A DNA stretch of 64,000 nt from Endoryza foliicola (GCA_965226965.1 OZ245715.1:2170001-2234000); one strand, 5' to 3'. Positions 52,191-60,540 are shown, counted from the stretch's first letter. Numbers and translations: made by a program. Notes: generated by a model not told the origin, from the letters alone.

Positions 52191-52916
52191 CTAGTTTCGG
52201 CTACTATATGCTTGCCACTTTCGATCCATTGAGTCGTTGTATCCTTCAACTTCCCAGTCAGTGATTTTGAAGCAGTCATCGCCAATTTTGCGATCGATAT
52301 AAATATCCGGATGGGAATTGAAAAGCGCGTGAAATACAGTAGTGTGTGGTATGCTGTTGTATTGAACAGATATATTCTTTAATGTTTGTTGGTAAATGAT
52401 AGCCGGAATAAATTGATAGCCCGAAAATCGTTCTTCAATCAGTTTACAGATAAGGTGGAAGGAATCGTTGAAGCCGTTTTCCGGAGATACTACTAAGTAG
52501 TTGGTAGCTTGAAACTGGTCGTTGCGAACGGTATGGATAATGGTTTTATCTTGTCCAATTACAGTGTAATACGGCCCGAGTAGGCTTACGGTAAAATGTA
52601 GTTCTTTAATGCGCGTTAAATTATCTTGTTTTGATTTTTCAATGATCAAATTGGCGCTGTACGAGGGTTCTTGACCGTAAGTAGAACCGATCACTGCTTT
52701 TTTAGATTGTACTTTCACTTCATTTTCAAAACTTACCCAAGTTTCTTGGTAGCACTGTTCATTATGCACAGCTGCCGCCACCAAGTCTGTCATTTCTTTT
52801 AGTCCTTGAAAGCGGACGTATTCCGCATCATCTAATGCCAATCCAATAGGGTAGAAATAGCGAATGGTGTTTTCAATGGATTGAAATCGATAACGTTCGG
52901 GGTTAAAGCGTAACAT
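52191..52916 (-). CDS. Hypothetical protein, 241 aa
   Basis: A soluble protein with no signal peptide and no recognised domain. It opens MLRFNPERYRFQSIENTIRYFYPIGLALDD and ends GDDCFKITDWEVEGYNDSMDRKW. ATG 52916 is taken as the start because the upstream 42 codons of the open frame run into the edge of a mosaic repeat and have no coding look. Composition is like its neighbours. Function unknown. Confidence 0.7.
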   Translation of the reverse strand: MLRFNPERYRFQSIENTIRYFYPIGLALDDAEYVRFQGLKEMTDLVAAAVHNEQCYQETWVSFENEVKVQSKKAVIGSTYGQEPSYSANLIIEKSKQDNLTRIKELHFTVSLLGPYYTVIGQDKTIIHTVRNDQFQATNYLVVSPENGFNDSFHLICKLIEERFSGYQFIPAIIYQQTLKNISVQYNSIPHTTVFHALFNSHPDIYIDRKIGDDCFKITDWEVEGYNDSMDRKWQAYSSRN

Positions 52917-53039
52917 ATAGGAATAAGGTTTAAGGGACTGTTCGATATATCTTAATTTTTTATAATCAGTCAATCGATTGTGTAGACTGCTAAAATAGAA
53001 TGGGAGGGGGAGAAAAAATAGGGTATTTATGCGGGAGGG

Positions 53040-53398
53040 CAATTAAGAATTAAGAGTTAAGAATTAAGAATGGAACAGCAGCGAAACAGGAGCGAGGATA
53101 AGAGGAGACGAGGATCGAGGAAATGCAGCAAGGGAACAGGGAGAAGAACAGGGGGGAATACAGGAACAAGGATGCGAGGAGAAGAGGTACGAGGAAATAC
53201 AGAACCACGGAGGCACAGAGGCACGGGGATTCGCTGCGTTGCCGCTGCGGGCTTGTCCTGAGCGGTTCCTGAGCATATCGAAGGGCGGGCCGAAGGCACA
53301 GTCGAATGACGCTGCGCCGCCGCGGTAAAGCTGCTTTAAATTTCGGGTTGTAATCTGTGAGAATCTGTACTAATCTGTGTATTCCGTGGTCAAAAAAA
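53040..53398 (+). repeat. Mosaic repeat, order A-B-C-D-C-E
   Basis: A module AATTAAGAATTAAGAG..., type II junction GAACAGCAGCGAAACAGGAG, B units (GAGGAGACGAGGATCGAGG), C split by D at 53252-53309, then an inverted E segment (AATCTGTACTAATCTGTG ... CCGTGGTCAAAA). It is one of the longest composites. No gene is seen between 52917 and 53434. Confidence 0.85.
53252..53309 (+). repeat. 58-bp D unit nested inside module C (copy 3)
   Basis: CTTGTCCTGAGCGG ... CAGTCGAATGA, exactly 58 bp. Variants against copy 1 include GAGCATATCG for GAGCTTGTCG and one G-to-T change near the end. Confidence 0.85.
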
Positions 53399-53450
53399 CC
53401 TAAAGCCCAAAGCCTAACACCTAAAGCCTACTCCCTACTCCCCAACAGCC
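53399..53450 (+). repeat. CCTAAAGCC-type array (module G)
   Basis: About five units of CCTAAAGCC / CCCAAAGCC / CCTAACACC, grading into CTCCCTACTCCCC. It overlaps the last codons of the small secreted protein gene (53435), so its coding end may have been eroded or extended by the repeat. Confidence 0.65.
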
Positions 53451-53815
53451 CTCGCTTTAAAGTTCTTGTTTCTCAATAAGTAAATACGCCAAGTGGAATT
53501 TTCAGTGGGTGGACTAAAAGCAGTGATTAACTCAAACCCATTTTTGGCGATAAAGTTTAGTGCTTCCATAGGTGAGGCAAAGTCGATGTACTTTCCATCA
53601 CTATCGCGCAAAGCAGCTTCTTTGGGAGCAAGGCTAAAGCCTGTGACTTGACCATAATCGATCAATATATTTTTCTTACTACTGAAAGCCTTCGGTATCA
53701 CGGTCATTTCAACATATTCAGCCTGTATTTCTCGGAGAGGAATATTGTTGACGGATTGAGAACGGAGAGTAGAAAACAAACTACAGATTACGAAAAGTAG
53801 AAATAGCTTTTTCAT
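53435..53815 (-). CDS. Small secreted hypothetical protein, 126 aa
   Basis: The signal peptide is clear (MKKLFLLFVICSLFSTLRSQ). The mature part of about 106 residues includes LREIQAEYVEMTVIP, KNILIDYGQVTG and ALNFIAKNGFELITAF, which resembles short periplasmic proteins of Bacteroidota without a named domain. The last residues (NFKARAVGE) are encoded at the edge of a CCTAAAGCC array. Function unknown. Confidence 0.7.
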   Translation of the reverse strand: MKKLFLLFVICSLFSTLRSQSVNNIPLREIQAEYVEMTVIPKAFSSKKNILIDYGQVTGFSLAPKEAALRDSDGKYIDFASPMEALNFIAKNGFELITAFSPPTENSTWRIYLLRNKNFKARAVGE

Positions 53816-53924
53816 ACAGGCGTTTTTAGTGTGGTAATGATTACTAAGTTATTCAAGAGATGCTTCGAAAAAAATTGGCGGAGAGTGGTTTAACAATTGT
53901 TTAAGCGGGGAGAGTTTTAAACGC

Positions 53925-54134
53925 AGAGTTGGCGGAGACGCAGAGGGTTTTTAAGACGCAGAGTTGGTAGAGTCGCGGAGTAACGCAGAGGAATTTTTGC
54001 GTATCTCTTTCCCTCCTTCACTTTGCGATGAATTGGGTTCACCGCAAAGTCAGCAAAGACCGCTAAGGAGTCGCAAAGTAAGTTTTCTATTCTTCTCCGC
54101 GTCTCTCTTTCTTTCTTTCACTTTGCGATGAAAA
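53925..54134 (+). repeat. H/F-type repeat, left copy of a long direct repeat
   Basis: GACGCAGAGTTGGTAGAGTC is followed by CTCTTTCCCTCCTTCACTTT, GCGATGAATTGGGTTCACCG, CAAAGACCGCTAAGGAGTCG and GTTTTCTATTCTTCTCCGCG. Essentially the same 180 bp recurs at 54750-54932. The two copies flank the 154-residue secreted protein gene. Confidence 0.8.
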
Positions 54135-54152
54135 GCAAACACGTATAAATTC

Positions 54153-54617
54153 CTATTGCTTTTTATCAAACACCCACACATTGTGATGATTGTTTGCTTT
54201 ACTTTTCATTACCTCATCAGCCACCAATTCGTTTTCATTTTCTCCGTAATGATACCTTACTACATTTGAGAATCCTTTTCTCCAAAGTGTAGCCAACAGG
54301 CTCTTTTCTTCTTTCTCTAATTTTCCTTTGAACAATATTTTAATATGTCGAGTGCGTCCGTCAGCTGTCATCTTGAATCGAATCTTTTTACTTTTTTCTC
54401 CGAAATAGTGAATACGGGTTAAGGTGAGTTGATCTCCTTTCTGTTCGATGATAAAAGTACTGCCGGTAAAGCCTTCCCCTTGGTGTTCCAGTTTGCTTTT
54501 TGATAAGTTGAGCACCCAAGTGCCATTCAAATTGGGGACTTGAGTAAAACTCTTTTGCGCGAGTAACATTAGCAAGAACACGATTAAGTGTTTAGAAAGA
54601 GTTAGTGTTTTTTTCAT
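54153..54617 (-). CDS. Small secreted lipocalin-like hypothetical protein, 154 aa
   Basis: The signal peptide is MKKTLTLSKHLIVFLLMLLA (cleavage near SFTQ-V). The mature chain begins VPNLNGTWVLNLSKSKLE and alternates beta strands (FIIEQKGDQLTLTRIHYFG, GRTRHIKILFKGKLE, NVVRYHYGENENELVADEV), as in lipocalin-like proteins of Bacteroidota. ATG 54617 is the start; the frame stays open for another 324 bp only because it runs through repeat DNA. The gene is bracketed by long direct repeats. Function unknown. Confidence 0.72.
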   Translation of the reverse strand: MKKTLTLSKHLIVFLLMLLAQKSFTQVPNLNGTWVLNLSKSKLEHQGEGFTGSTFIIEQKGDQLTLTRIHYFGEKSKKIRFKMTADGRTRHIKILFKGKLEKEEKSLLATLWRKGFSNVVRYHYGENENELVADEVMKSKANNHHNVWVFDKKQ

Positions 54618-54749
54618 GAGCAATTGTTTAGGTGCAGTGAATGTATCATGTTTTTTGGAGCGATGACATGTTTGAAATGGTAGCGAACTGTTAAAAATGT
54701 GTTTTGTTTTTGAGGGGAGGAGCTCGAAGGGGGAAGTCACGAGTTTTTT

Positions 54750-54975
54750 TAGACGCAGAGTAGACAGAGACACAGAGCAACGCAGAGGGATTTCTTTGTG
54801 CAACTCTTTCCCTCCTTCACTTTGCGATGAATTGGGTTCACCGCAAAGTCCGCAAAGACCGCTAAGAAGTCGCAAAATAAGTTTTCTATTCTTCTCCGCG
54901 TACCTCTTTCCCTCCTTCACTTTGCGATGAATTGGGATCACCGCAGAGTCCGCAAAGACCGCAAAGATGCCGCAA
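54750..54975 (+). repeat. H/F-type repeat, right copy of the long direct repeat
   Basis: It matches 53951-54134 over about 180 bp with few differences (TCCGCAAAG for TCAGCAAAG; ACCTCTTTCCC for CTCTCTTTCTT), followed by one more CTCCTTCACTTTGCGATG/CACCGCAGAG unit. The sense of the repeat is the same as in the left copy. Confidence 0.8.
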
Positions 54976-54984
54976 AGTTTCTTC

Positions 54985-55265
54985 GCTTTTTTTTGACCAC
55001 GGATAGCAGAAATTAAAACAGATTATCACAGATTACAACCCGAAATTTAAAGCAGATTTACCGCGGCGGCGCAGCGTCCTTCGACTGTGCCTTCGGCCCG
55101 CTCTTCGACAAGCTCAGGAACCGCTCAGGACAAGCCCGCAGCGGCAACGCAGCGAATCCCCGAGCCTTTGAGCCTCCGTGGTTCTGTATTTCCTCGTCTC
55201 CTCGCATCTTCGTTCCTGTATTCCCCCCTGTTCCTCTACCTGTTCTTTCTCATCTTCCTCCCTCC
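54985..55265 (-). repeat. Mosaic repeat in reverse orientation, order E-C-D-C-B
   Basis: TTTGACCACGGATAGCAG ... ACAGATTATCACAGATTAC (E), then CCGCGGCGGCGCAGCG (C), a reversed D unit at 55077-55134, the rest of C, and CTCGTCTCCTCGCATC (B on the minus strand). It is the mirror image of the element at 53040 and ends just before the response regulator stop codon. Confidence 0.85.
55077..55134 (-). repeat. 58-bp D unit nested inside module C (copy 4, inverted)
   Basis: On the minus strand it reads CTTGTCCTGAGCGG ... CAGTCGAAGGA, again exactly 58 bp and at the same position within C as the three plus-oriented copies. Confidence 0.85.
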
Positions 55266-55266
55266 T

Positions 55267-55929
55267 CTACTCCGGCACAAACAACCCCTTCCGCATCGCA
55301 TATACCACAATACCCGCCATATTCTTTACTTCCATTTTTTCTTGAATGCGTTCGCGGTAGCCTTCTACGGTGCGGGTGCTGATATCAAGTTTTGAGGCGA
55401 TTTCTTTGCTGGAGTATTCCTGGCATATTAGGGTGATGATCTCTTTCTCTCTTGGAGTAAAGGTCACCGATTTGTTTTTACGGAATGGATTGGGCTTGTT
55501 CTTTAAAATGATATGCGTGAGCTTTTCGTGTGTTTGTTTACAATAGTAATTTTCACCTTTGTACACGGCTTGGATGGCCTCATACACTTCGTTCTTTGAG
55601 GCGTTTTTAATTAGATAGCTTTTTGCACCCGATTCAACCATATCGGTGATGAGGTTTTCACTGTCGTACATCGTGAGTGCAATGATACCAACATGGGGGT
55701 AGTGTTCGGAAATTTGTCGAGCCGTTTGAACGCCATCTAATATTGGCATCTTCACATCTACAAATACTACATCAGGTTTTAGAAGCGGAATTAATTCAAG
55801 CAGTTCTTTTCCATTGGAAGCTTGTCCTACCAATTTAATGTCTTTGAATTTTCCGATCATCACATCAAAGCCTTCTCGAACCAGTTCATGGTCGTCGGCG
55901 ATCATTACGCGAATAGGATGGAGGTTCAT
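55267..55929 (-). CDS. NarL/FixJ family response regulator
   Basis: A 220-residue regulator. The receiver domain (IRVMIADDHELVREGF) has the phosphoacceptor Asp58 in VVFVDVKMPILDG and the conserved Lys in YLIKNASK. The LuxR-type helix-turn-helix (FTPREKEIITLICQEYSSKEIASKLDISTRTVEGYRE) is at the C-terminus. ATG 55929 overlaps the kinase stop by 4 bp, whereas the longer open frame lies inside the kinase gene. It is the output of the two-component pair and the last gene of a four-gene operon. Confidence 0.95.
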   Translation of the reverse strand: MNLHPIRVMIADDHELVREGFDVMIGKFKDIKLVGQASNGKELLELIPLLKPDVVFVDVKMPILDGVQTARQISEHYPHVGIIALTMYDSENLITDMVESGAKSYLIKNASKNEVYEAIQAVYKGENYYCKQTHEKLTHIILKNKPNPFRKNKSVTFTPREKEIITLICQEYSSKEIASKLDISTRTVEGYRERIQEKMEVKNMAGIVVYAMRKGLFVPE

Positions 55930-56675
55930 GAGTTCAAAGGTATGGTGAAAAGATAATGTGTACCTTTTTTCAGTTCGGTTTCTAAGAATACTTGGCCTTT
56001 GAGGATGTCCATTCTGCTGAGTAGGTTTCTCATACCTAGTCCTTGCTGCGGCTTGTTTTGATCCCATTCGAAGCCAATACCATCGTCCCATGTTTCAATC
56101 AAGAACGATTTTTCATTGTGTGTTAATGTTATGGTGAAGTTTTTGGCTTGGGAGTGCTTAAAGGTATTGTGGATCACTTCCTGAAGCACCCGAAAACAAT
56201 GCAGCGTTTTTTCGTTGGAGAGATTGGGGACTTCGGTTTTGGCTAGGGTTAGCGTAAGCTGTTCCGGTTTTCGAAGTTCTGCTAGGAATTCATTCAGGGC
56301 TTCTACCAATCCCTTTCTCAGCAAAGTATCAGGAAAGAGATTCTTTGAAATAGTTCGAACCTGACCTATGCCTTTGTCGAGCAAGTAAAGCGCTTTGATC
56401 ATTTCATCTTTATCGGGGCCCTCCTGCAGATCCATGCTGGATACACGAAATTTGATCGACGTTAGAATGGGGCCGAGATCGTCGTGAAGGTCAGACGACA
56501 CACGTTGACGCTCGTTTTCGAGTGTCTTGATTTCCGCGTCTATTTTAGAAAGAAAGAATTCTTTGACTTTCTTGTGTTGACGGTACATTACAATTACAAA
56601 CGTCAATAGAATAGCGCCGATCAGGAAGGCTGTTACGAGAACGGCATTGTAAAATTGTGTTTCTTGGGCATCCAT
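55926..56675 (-). CDS. Sensor histidine kinase (HisKA_3 type)
   Basis: A 249-residue membrane kinase with one N-terminal helix (about 9-30) and no visible extracellular sensor. The phosphorylated His64 is in SSDLHDDLGPILTSI. The ATPase domain has VIHNTFKHSQ (N box), WDDGIGF and GLGMRNLLSRM. Lacking a sensor domain, it may take its signal from the membrane protein whose gene overlaps its start by 43 bp. It is coupled to the response regulator downstream by a 4-bp overlap. Confidence 0.93.
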   Translation of the reverse strand: MDAQETQFYNAVLVTAFLIGAILLTFVIVMYRQHKKVKEFFLSKIDAEIKTLENERQRVSSDLHDDLGPILTSIKFRVSSMDLQEGPDKDEMIKALYLLDKGIGQVRTISKNLFPDTLLRKGLVEALNEFLAELRKPEQLTLTLAKTEVPNLSNEKTLHCFRVLQEVIHNTFKHSQAKNFTITLTHNEKSFLIETWDDGIGFEWDQNKPQQGLGMRNLLSRMDILKGQVFLETELKKGTHYLFTIPLNS

Positions 56676-57295
56676 AAAATCGCTAAGGCAAATAAGGTGT
56701 TTGAAAATATGTTCACGTATTGAAGCACTTCGTACAAATGAAAAAATAGGTTATTGGAGATGTTTAGTTTTATCAATACAAAGAATTCAAAAATTGCTTT
56801 GTATACTCCGAAGATAATCAAACCGCTACATATTATAAATGTTGAATCTTTTAAGAGCGAGCCTCTCACTTGAAATTTTAGGCTTCCTATTTTTTCAATG
56901 GATAAAAAAAAGATTACCGTCCAATTGACGACTCTACATAGGGAATTGAATTGATCAATCTTGTGTAAATAAAAGTTATCGATCGTCCACGTAATAACAA
57001 CAATTACCGCCAATAGGGCGTAAGGTTTTTTGTTCTTTTTAAATACATTCCAGTAATAGAATATTATTAAATAAAGCAACACTTCCACCAACACATATAT
57101 ATTTGCGATGAATGCATTGCTCCACTTGTTTACTGTTATTATCCACTGACTGATTGATTCAACAAATAAAGCGAAAACACATAGAGATACGAACCATCTG
57201 TTCGCGATGGCGAGCGATTTGTATTTGATGCAACCAATAACAGCGGCCGGAATAGTTGAGAATCCGGCCACTGTTACTAAAAGAAAAATGTCCAT
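56633..57295 (-). CDS. Six- to seven-helix membrane protein, candidate signal input for the kinase
   Basis: A 220-residue protein with about seven hydrophobic segments (about 2-21, 31-52, 62-82, 91-107, 126-141, 150-170 and 188-206). There is no enzymatic motif. It is translated in an overlapping frame with the kinase (43 bp), and its start is 1 bp from the stop of the 130-residue gene before it. The topology resembles small sensor membrane modules found ahead of histidine kinases; its role as the sensor is inferred from position. Confidence 0.78.
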   Translation of the reverse strand: MDIFLLVTVAGFSTIPAAVIGCIKYKSLAIANRWFVSLCVFALFVESISQWIITVNKWSNAFIANIYVLVEVLLYLIIFYYWNVFKKNKKPYALLAVIVVITWTIDNFYLHKIDQFNSLCRVVNWTVIFFLSIEKIGSLKFQVRGSLLKDSTFIICSGLIIFGVYKAIFEFFVLIKLNISNNLFFHLYEVLQYVNIFSNTLFALAILWMPKKHNFTMPFS

Positions 57296-57296
57296 T

Positions 57297-57689
57297 TTAA
57301 GAGATTAAGCTACAGCCGGGTGGCGGGCAAACAGGTGGGCATCTCGTTGCATCCTCACCAATTACGCCATCTCCATCTTCCACGCATTCATTTTCATTGA
57401 TGATGGAAGAAGGAAGAATGTCGGCTCCCGAGCTATTATACCCTACTAATATAGCATGAATGCTCAAATCTTCTTTCATGCCATAATAAATTCTTAGACC
57501 GACACAGTCGGTTTGGACCATAATACGATCCACAATGGAGCGCTCGAAAGATTCTGCGGTGCAGAAAACGGTGCCGGCTGAAATGTCGGACCTTAAAATG
57601 TTGCTTTTTTCATTTTGAAAACGATTGATCAGTTCTTTTGCTACTGCTAAACTGATCTCATGTGCATTGCCTTGACCATTGGTTGTCAT
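57297..57689 (-). CDS. Hypothetical protein with Cys/Pro-rich tail, 130 aa
   Basis: A soluble protein with an N-terminal helix (AHEISLAVAKELINRFQNEK), a central alpha/beta part (VGLRIYYGMKEDLSIHAILVGYNSSG) and a tail RCPPVCPPPGCSLIS. There is no signal peptide. It leads the operon membrane protein, kinase, response regulator. The tail looks like a metal-binding or modifiable peptide, but no maturation enzyme is encoded nearby. Function unknown. Confidence 0.75.
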   Translation of the reverse strand: MTTNGQGNAHEISLAVAKELINRFQNEKSNILRSDISAGTVFCTAESFERSIVDRIMVQTDCVGLRIYYGMKEDLSIHAILVGYNSSGADILPSSIINENECVEDGDGVIGEDATRCPPVCPPPGCSLIS

Positions 57690-57934
57690 GTTACTGGATT
57701 TATGGGTTTAGAATAGACCTCTAAAATGTTTATTCAACCCTAAATCCACCATCCGTATTATTCCCTAAGCCTACCCCGAATTTTTCCCCTTGATGAAAAC
57801 ACCTACTCCCCCTGTTCAATATACTTGATCGGCATAAGGTTTATTGAAGCAAGAACGGGAAGTAGGTGAAAAGGAATGCAATTGGTGCAAGGTAGGGGAG
57901 AGGTGAGATTTGGAGTAGGGTATTTATACGGGGA

Positions 57935-58315
57935 AGGGGAATTAATAATTAAATAAGTAATAATTAATAATGAAACAGCTCGAGTAATTAATAATTAATA
58001 AGTAATAATTAATAATGAAACAGCCGGCAGTCAGGCTGATTGAACTTCAGTCCATCTGTCCCGTGAGGAATCAAATGGGAAGAGGCGATAGCCTATACTG
58101 GAAACGAGCAAAAGTGGAAAAGTGGAACAAGGAATTACGGAGCGACTGCCAACGCTGCGTTACCGCTGCGGACGCTGCGCCGCTGCGGTAAAAATTGGGA
58201 AATAACATTTGACCAGAAGGCCGTCAGGTTGATCGAATTTCGGAGTCTAATCTGTGAGAATCTGTTTTAATCCGAGGAATCTGTGGTTAAAACATTCATT
58301 TGCAGAAAACAGTAT
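57935..58315 (+). repeat. Mosaic repeat, two A modules then C (empty site) and an E segment
   Basis: Two tandem A modules (AATAAGTAATAATTAATAATG, ending ACAGCTCGAG and ACAGCCGGC) are followed by non-repeat DNA, a C module lacking D (CGCTGCGGACGCTGCGCC near 58160) and an inverted E segment (CTAATCTGTGAGAATCTG, TCTGTGGTTAAAAC). This empty C site shows the sequence before D insertion. Apart from this, 57690-58468 holds no recognised gene. Confidence 0.82.
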
Positions 58316-58445
58316 CATTCCTCTATTTTTTCTTTAGCTTCAAAATTAGCCAACTAGTTCCCTCTACCGCAACGAAACAAAGAACGCAAAGAATCGCAAC
58401 GTTCTTCCCTTGCTCTTAAGGTTCCCTTCATCCCACTTTTTTTCA

Positions 58446-58453
58446 TACTTTTG
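58446..58453 (+). promoter_or_regulatory. -7 promoter element TACTTTTG for aguB-aguA
   Basis: A perfect TAnnTTTG 15 bases before ATG 58469. Initiation near 58459 gives a leader of about 10 bases and excludes the TTG at 58451 as a start. Confidence 0.6.
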
Positions 58454-58468
58454 CAGAAATTTTACCCC

Positions 58469-59344
58469 ATGTCTAAAGTCCAAATCGGCCTTGTGCAAAT
58501 GACTTGTTCTGCTGATAAAGAGGCGAATTTAAATAAGGCTATTGAGAAAACGCGTGAAGCGGCGGCGAAAGGCGCGCAGATCGTGTGTTTGCAAGAACTT
58601 TTTACATCACTGTACTTCTGCGATGTGGAAGATTACGAGAATTTTAAACTGGCAGAAGCGATTCCGGGTGCATCAACCGACAAATTGAGCGCCGTGGCCA
58701 AAGAACTGGGCGTGGTAATCATCGCCTCCCTGTTTGAAAAAAGAGCGCAAGGACTGTATCACAATACGACCGCTGTATTGGACGCCGATGGTACCTACCT
58801 CGGTAAATACCGCAAAATGCATATCCCCGACGATCCCGCTTATTACGAGAAGTTTTACTTCACCCCGGGCGACCTCGGTTACAAAGTATTCAAAACCGCT
58901 TTCGGCACCATCGGTATCCTCATTTGCTGGGATCAATGGTATCCTGAAGCTTCACGCATCACCGCTTTAATGGGTGCTGAAATTCTATTTTACCCCACTG
59001 CTATTGGCTGGGCTACTTCGCAAGATGAAGCCACCAATACCGAACAATACAATGCATGGCAAACCATCCAACGCTCACATGCCGTTGCAAACGGCGTGCA
59101 TGTGGTGAGCGTGAACCGTGTTGGTTTGGAACAAAATGGTGCTATGAAATTCTGGGGTGGTTCCTTCGTAGCCAATCCATTCGGAACCTTATTGTACAAA
59201 GCTTCTCACGATCAAGAAGAAGTGACTGTGGTGGAGATCGATATCACCAAAACAGATCGCTACCGCACTCATTGGCCGTTCTTGAGAGATCGCAGAATCG
59301 ATTCTTACGGTCCAATCACAAAACGCTATATCGACGAAAGCTAA
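58469..59344 (+). CDS. aguB: N-carbamoylputrescine amidase
   Basis: A 291-residue carbon-nitrogen hydrolase. The catalytic triad is Glu43 (CLQELFTSLYFC), Lys116 (GKYRKMHIPDDP) and Cys153 (ILICWDQWYPE). The text around each residue, notably KMHIPDDPAYYEKFYFTPGD, is that of N-carbamoylputrescine amidases. It hydrolyses N-carbamoylputrescine to putrescine, CO2 and ammonia. The agmatine deiminase gene, the preceding step of the pathway, lies 22 bp downstream, which secures the assignment. Confidence 0.95.
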   Translation: MSKVQIGLVQMTCSADKEANLNKAIEKTREAAAKGAQIVCLQELFTSLYFCDVEDYENFKLAEAIPGASTDKLSAVAKELGVVIIASLFEKRAQGLYHNTTAVLDADGTYLGKYRKMHIPDDPAYYEKFYFTPGDLGYKVFKTAFGTIGILICWDQWYPEASRITALMGAEILFYPTAIGWATSQDEATNTEQYNAWQTIQRSHAVANGVHVVSVNRVGLEQNGAMKFWGGSFVANPFGTLLYKASHDQEEVTVVEIDITKTDRYRTHWPFLRDRRIDSYGPITKRYIDES

Positions 59345-59366
59345 TTTCAACCCTAACAACTGAACT

Positions 59367-60455
59367 GTGCAAACATCATTCATACATCGTTTCTTCGCTC
59401 CGGAAAGTTTTGGTGGTGGTAAAACACCGCGTGAATTGGGCTATGCCTTTCCGGCTGAATTTGCGCGCCACCGCGCCACCTGGCTGAGCTGGCCACACAA
59501 AGAAGCAAGCTGGCCCGATAAAATTCATACCATCTTCCCTTACTACGCTCAATTCATTAAAGAGTTGACCAAAAGTGAGCGCGTGTGCATCAACGTTATT
59601 GATGGCACGATGAAGAGTTTTGCAATGGGACATTTAGTAGAAGCAGGAGTGGACCTTTCCAAAGTGGATTTCTTTTTTCATCCCACCAACGATGCTTGGT
59701 GCCGCGATCACGGTCCGGCCTTCCTCATCAATGAAAAGGCGGAACAGCGCAAGATCATTGTTGATTGGGATTACAATGCCTGGGGCGGAAAATATCCTCC
59801 ACACGATTTAGACGATAACATTCCTACACTTGTTGGACAAGCGTTGAACTTACCTGTGGTTTATCCGGGTATCATCATGGAAGGTGGATCTGTTGAGTTT
59901 AACGGAGCCGGAACAGTGATGACTTCAACGGCTTGTTTGTTGAACCCTAATAGAAACCCGCATTTGAATCAAGCGCAGATCGAGCAGTTCTTGTGCGACT
60001 ACTATGGTCAGCAACAAGTGCTGTGGGTAGAGGAAGGTATTATTGGAGATGATACGGATGGACATATCGATGATACGGTACGTTTTACCAATGAAGATAC
60101 TGTGATCACTGTGGTGGAAGAAGATAAGAACGATGAGAATTATGAATTGCTGCAAACCAATTTGAAGCAGTTAAAAGCCATGCGACTTCATAATGGAAAG
60201 GCATTGAATATTGTTGAATTACCGATGCCCGATGCGGTGATTTGGGAAGACCAACGCTTGCCGGCTTCTTATGCAAATTTCTATATTGCGAATCATGCAG
60301 TGATTGTGCCTACTTTCCGATCTAAGAAAGACGACAAGGCTTTACAAATTATTCAGAGTTGTTTCCCTGATAGAGCAGTGGTGGGGATTGATTCTACAGA
60401 GATTATCTGGGGTTTGGGAAGTTTTCATTGCTTGAGTCAGCAAGAACCGGAGTAA
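59367..60455 (+). CDS. aguA: Agmatine deiminase
   Basis: A 362-residue guanidino-group-modifying enzyme that converts agmatine to N-carbamoylputrescine. Substrate and catalytic residues are visible: WCRDHGPAFL, MEGGSVEFNG, His233 in DDTDGHIDD, and the nucleophile Cys355 in GSFHCLSQQEPE at the very C-terminus. The start codon is GTG; no in-frame ATG precedes the conserved region. The AguA-AguB pair gives a complete agmatine-to-putrescine route; no arginine decarboxylase gene is nearby. Confidence 0.96.
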   Translation: MQTSFIHRFFAPESFGGGKTPRELGYAFPAEFARHRATWLSWPHKEASWPDKIHTIFPYYAQFIKELTKSERVCINVIDGTMKSFAMGHLVEAGVDLSKVDFFFHPTNDAWCRDHGPAFLINEKAEQRKIIVDWDYNAWGGKYPPHDLDDNIPTLVGQALNLPVVYPGIIMEGGSVEFNGAGTVMTSTACLLNPNRNPHLNQAQIEQFLCDYYGQQQVLWVEEGIIGDDTDGHIDDTVRFTNEDTVITVVEEDKNDENYELLQTNLKQLKAMRLHNGKALNIVELPMPDAVIWEDQRLPASYANFYIANHAVIVPTFRSKKDDKALQIIQSCFPDRAVVGIDSTEIIWGLGSFHCLSQQEPE

Positions 60456-60487
60456 ATTAAGAAGTAAGAATTAAGAATTAATAATGA

Positions 60488-60512
60488 AGCGGGCTGATGG
60501 CTCGCTTTTTTT
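60488..60512 (+). terminator. Intrinsic terminator of aguB-aguA
   Basis: AGCGGGC-TGATG-GCTCGCT (7 bp with one G-T pair) followed by seven T, 32 bp after the stop and right behind a partial A module (AAGAATTAATAATGAAGC). Confidence 0.82.
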
Positions 60513-60540
60513 GTTTGCAAAGAGATACTTCTCTTTTTCT

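Noticed and set aside
54618..54941. Longer start for the lipocalin-like gene
   Set aside because: The extra 108 codons are repeat DNA, and a proper signal peptide begins at ATG 54617.
58451..58468. TTG start for aguB
   Set aside because: It overlaps the -7 element TACTTTTG; ATG 58469 gives the family N-terminus.
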